Assembly: GCA_030035585.1 (NCBI GenBank)
Contig: CM057462.1
Span: forward strand, 118,415,234-118,479,233
Reading direction: 5' to 3'
From: Dugong dugon
Taxonomy: Eukaryota > Chordata > Mammalia > Sirenia > Dugongidae
DNA length: 64,000 nt
Each line of letters begins with the position of its first letter. Position 1 is the first letter of the stretch. The notes below the pieces were generated by a model. The model ran no database searches. It worked only from the letters and a program-made list of their open reading frames with translations, and had not been told where the DNA came from. The position numbers were made by a program, and so were the translations under genes. Positions 59,533 through 64,000 of this stretch are shown here, piece by piece.

Positions 59533-61084
59533 TCAAACTATTGCTCTTAGAAATAAACTTTCTACTTAGGAAAGAAGAGAATTAAACCAATCAGTAATTG
59601 ACAGTCAGAAATGAAGTAATGGCAGTGACAAATTAGCAGTACTTCTTTTCTTCCCTAAAAGAACAATATTAGACATTGCTGATGAGGTAGGATCCCTCTT
59701 CTTAACATGATCATGTAAGGCTTGCAGACAACATCTGGGTAAAGTGAGTCTACAACTGACTGGTCTTCAGATCTGACCCCTGCGAGCTTTGTCTTTAAAA
59801 CTACACATCCATTTATTCCTAATTACAGATGTTATAACTTTAATCTTCATAATGTCTTTACGAAGAGTTAAATGACATAGGTCAAATGATGTTATGAAAA
59901 ATTCCAAGGGCTTATGATGTGGGCAGACACAGGAATCTTTTGGAGCACACTGACAGTTTTTTTTTGGGGGGGGTGGTATGACTGTGTTGCCTCTTAAGAA
60001 AATTCACTACATAATAATCAAAATTTAAGTAAGGGACAGGTCTTTTTCTTGACAAAATATTATTCATTTTATAAAAATGTCAGCTACAAAAAAAAACTTC
60101 CTTAATTCTTTTAAGATAAAAACAGATTTATACACAACTTTTAAGACAAACATTTAATGTATTAAGCAAGTTATATAAGATTTATAATGAGGCATAAAGA
60201 TTATTTCCATTTTAAAAGACTAAAGTGTGATAGGAAAGTATAAAGAAAAGTATGCTCCTTATCTCTAACAAGCAAGTTGGACTTCTATTTCTGGCAATAT
60301 GGCGACCTAGATCCCCTAAATGACCTTCCCAACGCAAACAACGAAAATGCTGAAATTGAAATTGAAAAAAAAAATTATGGCTGTTTGTCACTTTTTTTCT
60401 ATACCACCCTACCTTCTTTTTTCCCCTCCCTCACTCTACTTAATTATAGAAGAAACCTGGTCATTTGTCCTATTGAATATTCCATGTTCTGGATTTGGCT
60501 GATTGCTTCCATGGGTGTCATTTAACTTGTTCCTTTATCCTCTGTATTTTCGGTAAACTGCTAGTTTCATTTAGATGCTTAATTAGATTGTTATCAATTT
60601 TTTTTTTCTTGACAAGCCCACTTCAGAGATGATGCTGTACTTCAACTGTATCATGTCATGAAGTACATGACTGGCTGTCACATCTCCAATGATAATAGAT
60701 TGATCAGTGGGTTCTGGTGGTATCATCCTGATTCATCCATTATGAAGTTCCCCACCGAGAAATCATTCAGATAGATAATGGTTTTAATATCCTTTGATGA
60801 TCACTATACGAATCCACTATTTTATTAGGAATCTGCATTTACTGACTGGGATTCTTCAACAAAGAAAAACTTTCCTCAATCACATATTTGGTTTACCTGA
60901 AATTGAATTCATAAAGAAAAGATAGGCTAAATGCTTGAGTCTTTCCTTCACTCGTCAATTTTCAGAGTAATGAGATGGTGTCCTAGCAACTTGCAACAAT
61001 GACCTGTAAGTTGTTATTTTTTTTAACATCACTATCCACTCATGGGTCAAAGTTTAAATCATAATAGAAATTAGAAAATATTTA

Positions 61085-62620
61085 GAACGAAATGATAACA
61101 AAATATTCATATTAAAAAAAAGAAAGACTCAGCTAATGCAATACTTAGATGGAAAGTTATAGCCTTAAATAACACTTACATTAAAGAAGGTGACAAGTTC
61201 AAGGTTAACGAGATAAAATTCCAACTTGAGATATAAGAAAAAATAAACAATAAAAACAAAGAAAATCTGAAGGAAGAAAATAAAGATAGAAATAGAAAGA
61301 GAAAGGAAACATAAGAGAGAAGGTTCAACAAAGCCACAAGTTGGTTCTTGGAAAAGATGAATAAAATTGACAAACTTCTGGTAGGGAAAAAAAAAAAGGG
61401 AAGGCACAAATAAACAATATTATGAATGAAAAATGGGAATAGCAAGAAATGTTGTGAAACTTAAACAGATATTAAGAAGATATGAATAACTTCATACCTA
61501 AAATTAAAAAAAAAAAAAAAAACTTAGCTGAAATAGATCAAATGCTAAAAAACAACTCCCAAAGCTGACTCAGGAAAACCTAAGTAATCATATAATCATT
61601 AAAGAAACTGAATTCAGTTAAAAATCTTCCCACAAAAAAAAGCACCAGGCTCACAGGATTTGTTTACGGGTAAATTCCACCAAAATTCAAGGAATAGATA
61701 GCTCAGAATTCACTGATTTCAGAGAATAAAAAAACGGGAAACATTCCCTATTTTAAGAGGCCAACATAACTCTTTCACCAAAACCAGATAAGGATAAGAA
61801 GAAAGAAAGATTATAGGCCACAGAAATGAAAATCTTAAACAAAATACTAGCAAACCAAACCCAACACTGAATTAAAAAGAGAATATGTCAGGATCAAGTT
61901 TGGTTTCATCTCAGGATGCAAGACCAGTCCAATATCAGAAAATTAATTAATGTAATTAACCACATCAACAGATTAGAGAAGAAACTCATATAATCATCTC
62001 ATTGCAGCAAAAGGGAGTTTACCCTATCACCTGAAATTCTATTTCAAGGTGTTTACCTTGAAGAAACTCTTGTATATGTTCCCAGGAGACATACACAAAA
62101 AGATACATAGCAGCACTGAAGATAATAGACAAAAACTGAAAAATACCCAAATATACATCAGCAGAAAAATGAATAAACAGATTACGGGGTATTCTTACCA
62201 CTGAATGTTACTTAGCAGTGAAAATGAATGAACTACAGCTACAAACATCAATATAAATCAAAAGCAGAAAGTCACACAAGTTCATATTGTATAACTCCAA
62301 CAATATAAAGCTAAAAGACAAGCAAAACTAAACAACGTATAACTTAGGAATACACATATAGAGATGAAGATCAAAGGAAGGCAAAGCAATGTTTATCACA
62401 GATTTCAGGGCAGTGGTTACCTCAGGTTGGGAAGGGGGAGCATTTGGGACTGCAGGACCACCCAGGGGCTTCTAAGATCCTAATAATGATCTATTTCTTA
62501 AGTCAGGTGGTGGGTACCCAGGTGTTCATTTTATTATTGGTCTTTAAACTGTACATAAACATTTTATAGCTCTTTTTAATGTACTCCATATTTCACAATA
62601 AAAATAAATATAAGTAGAGT
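61085..62620 (+). mobile_element. Old LINE-1, ORF2 fragment and 3' UTR, internally deleted
   Basis: ORF2 linker and RT N-terminal regions are recognisable: AAGTTGGTTCTTGGAAAAGA, TGACAAACTTCTGGTAGGGA, CCAACATAACTCTTTCACCA and AAACAAAATACTAGCAAACC. Sequence then jumps near 62010-62040 to the 3' UTR (TACTTAGCAGTGAAAATGAA, GGGCAGTGGTTACCTCAGGT, ending in CACAATAAAAATAAATATAA). The RT catalytic part and the ORF2 C-terminus are missing. It could be a HAL1-like relative of L1. Confidence 0.78.
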
Positions 62621-63272
62621 AAGTTGATGTTGTATTTTTAAGGGAAGTGGATTGAAACAATTTTTGCCAGTAGCTGCTTGCCTAACTGACATATTTCTCA
62701 GCAGGAATTGGAATTGGAAAGCAGCTTTCCTTCTGTCCATTTCTTAATAAATTATTAACTAGGCCCTGAGTTACAGAAGGAAGAGGACACAGCATAATTT
62801 AAGTGCTACATATTTCTGTTTCTTACCCAATGCTCTCTAATTAATTGAGAAGTAGGAAATAGAAGGCAAGACCAGAGATTAGGTGCTTCCTTCTTGGGCT
62901 CAAAATACAGGTGATTGATAAATGAGGTGCCAAGCAGATAAAGATCTTAATATCCCAATGCCATCACAGTTTTGAATAAAATAATTATTACGATATTAAC
63001 TTATGTATTGAATATAGCAAATCCAAAAGTCTATAGATAGCACGAAAGGCAAGCCTCAATGCTGGGCAACTAATCAGAAGCTGGGGCAGAAAGATGAGGC
63101 TTGAGATGCTGTGGAAAGACCTTTAACGGAAGGAAGAGATTCCTAATATAAACTGTGCTGTAACATTGAGATTTTAGGGGTTCTGTTCAGATAAGCTGTT
63201 AAGATAACTGTATGGCTGTGAACATAGCTTGTTTTAAACCATACTTTAAGTGCTACTAGTACCTGCTTATAA

Positions 63273-63748
63273 CAAGATGTCACTTTGAGGACTAAGGTAC
63301 ACCTGACCCAAGCCATGGTATTCTCAGTTGCCTCACATACATGCGAAAGCTGGACAATGAATAAGAAGGACCAAAGAAGAATTGATACGTTTGAATTATG
63401 GTGTTGGTGAAGAATACTGAATACGCTATCGTCTGCCAGAAGAATGAAAAAATCTTCCTTGGAAGAAGTACAGCCAGAATGCTACTTAGAAGTGAGGATG
63501 GCAAGACTTCATCTCAAGTACTTTGGACATGTTATCAGGAGGGACCAGTACCTGGAGACAGACATCATGCTTGGTAAAGCAGAGGGTCAGAGAAAAACAG
63601 GAAGACCCTCAACAAGATGGAATGACACAGTGGCTGCAACAATGGGCTCAAATACAGCAAGGACTGTACTAGACCGGCAGTGTTTCATTCTGTTGTACAT
63701 AGGGCTGCTATGAGTCAGAACCGAGTCAACAGCACTTAACAACACAAT
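63273..63748 (+). mobile_element. RTE-type LINE, C-terminal ORF fragment and tail
   Basis: GATGTCACTTTGAGGACTAA to the tail GCTATGAGTCAGAACCGAGT, CAACAGCACTTAACAACACA. An 89-codon frame (63444-63713) retains the RTE C-terminal motif ARLHLKYFGHVIRRDQYLET. The tail shows the shared 3' end that the local SINEs use. Confidence 0.88.
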
Positions 63749-64000
63749 GAACTATTTATTATATGGTTATTTACTAGTAAAAAAAAAAAAAAAAAGAGTT
63801 TTATTATAGAGAAGTGTGATTTACACATCTAGCTTTAAACAAAGTTATTTTCCAAGAGAAACAGGCCATTGTTCTGTGCTACCAAAGTGAATCAAAGTGT
63901 CTGGTGGCAGGCACAAAAAATATTCTAAGGGGAACTTACTGGACAGATTCAAAGAAAGCCTGGGTCTGGTTGAGCATGCCAGAGCTGAGAATTCAGCATA

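Overview
This is a nuclear DNA window from a placental mammal, most likely an elephant or another paenungulate. The placement rests on about 19 recognisable copies of the afrotherian tRNA-derived SINE (AfroSINE type: a head reading GAGCCCTGGTGGCGCAGTGG and a tail ending in CGACGGCAACGGGTTTGG), on RTE-type LINE pieces whose tails end in (AAC)n, and on a lineage-type L1 3' UTR seen several times. The sequence alone does not separate elephant from manatee or hyrax.

The only host protein-coding gene I can support is DDAH1 (dimethylarginine dimethylaminohydrolase 1), on the minus strand. Its last four coding exons are present and intact: exon 3 (59296-59369), exon 4 (58351-58470), exon 5 (24908-25051) and the coding part of exon 6 (21925-22041). 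Each has clean GT/AG junctions and the reading frame runs through all of them. Together they encode residues 136-285 of the human numbering, plus the split codon for Gly135, and include Arg145, His173 and the nucleophile Cys274. The 3' UTR of about 2.95 kb ends near 18970 after an AATAAA at 18988-18993. Exons 1 and 2 and the promoter lie beyond the right edge. DDAH1 hydrolyses the nitric-oxide-synthase inhibitor ADMA to citrulline and dimethylamine.

Layout. 1-7079: a degenerate class I (gammaretrovirus-like) endogenous retrovirus on the minus strand, with gag, pol and possible env remnants, a primer-binding-site region and a 5' LTR; it runs off the left edge. 7080-18960: intergenic DNA downstream of DDAH1, with SINEs, MIR and L2 pieces, a large old L1 carrying nested insertions, and L1 3' ends. 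18970-22041: last exon of DDAH1. 22042-24907: intron 5. 25052-58350: intron 4 (33.3 kb), which holds most of the repeats, including a near-complete L1 whose ORF2 has been replaced. 58471-59295: intron 3. 59370-64000: part of intron 2, with an old L1 and an RTE fragment.

The most unusual structure is at 32874-37424. An L1 with a target-site duplication at both ends has lost all of ORF2, and in its place is a 327-bp segment that is an inverted, roughly 96% identical copy of unique DNA just outside the L1's 5' end. I found no CRISPR array, operon, functional RNA gene or new multi-gene system.
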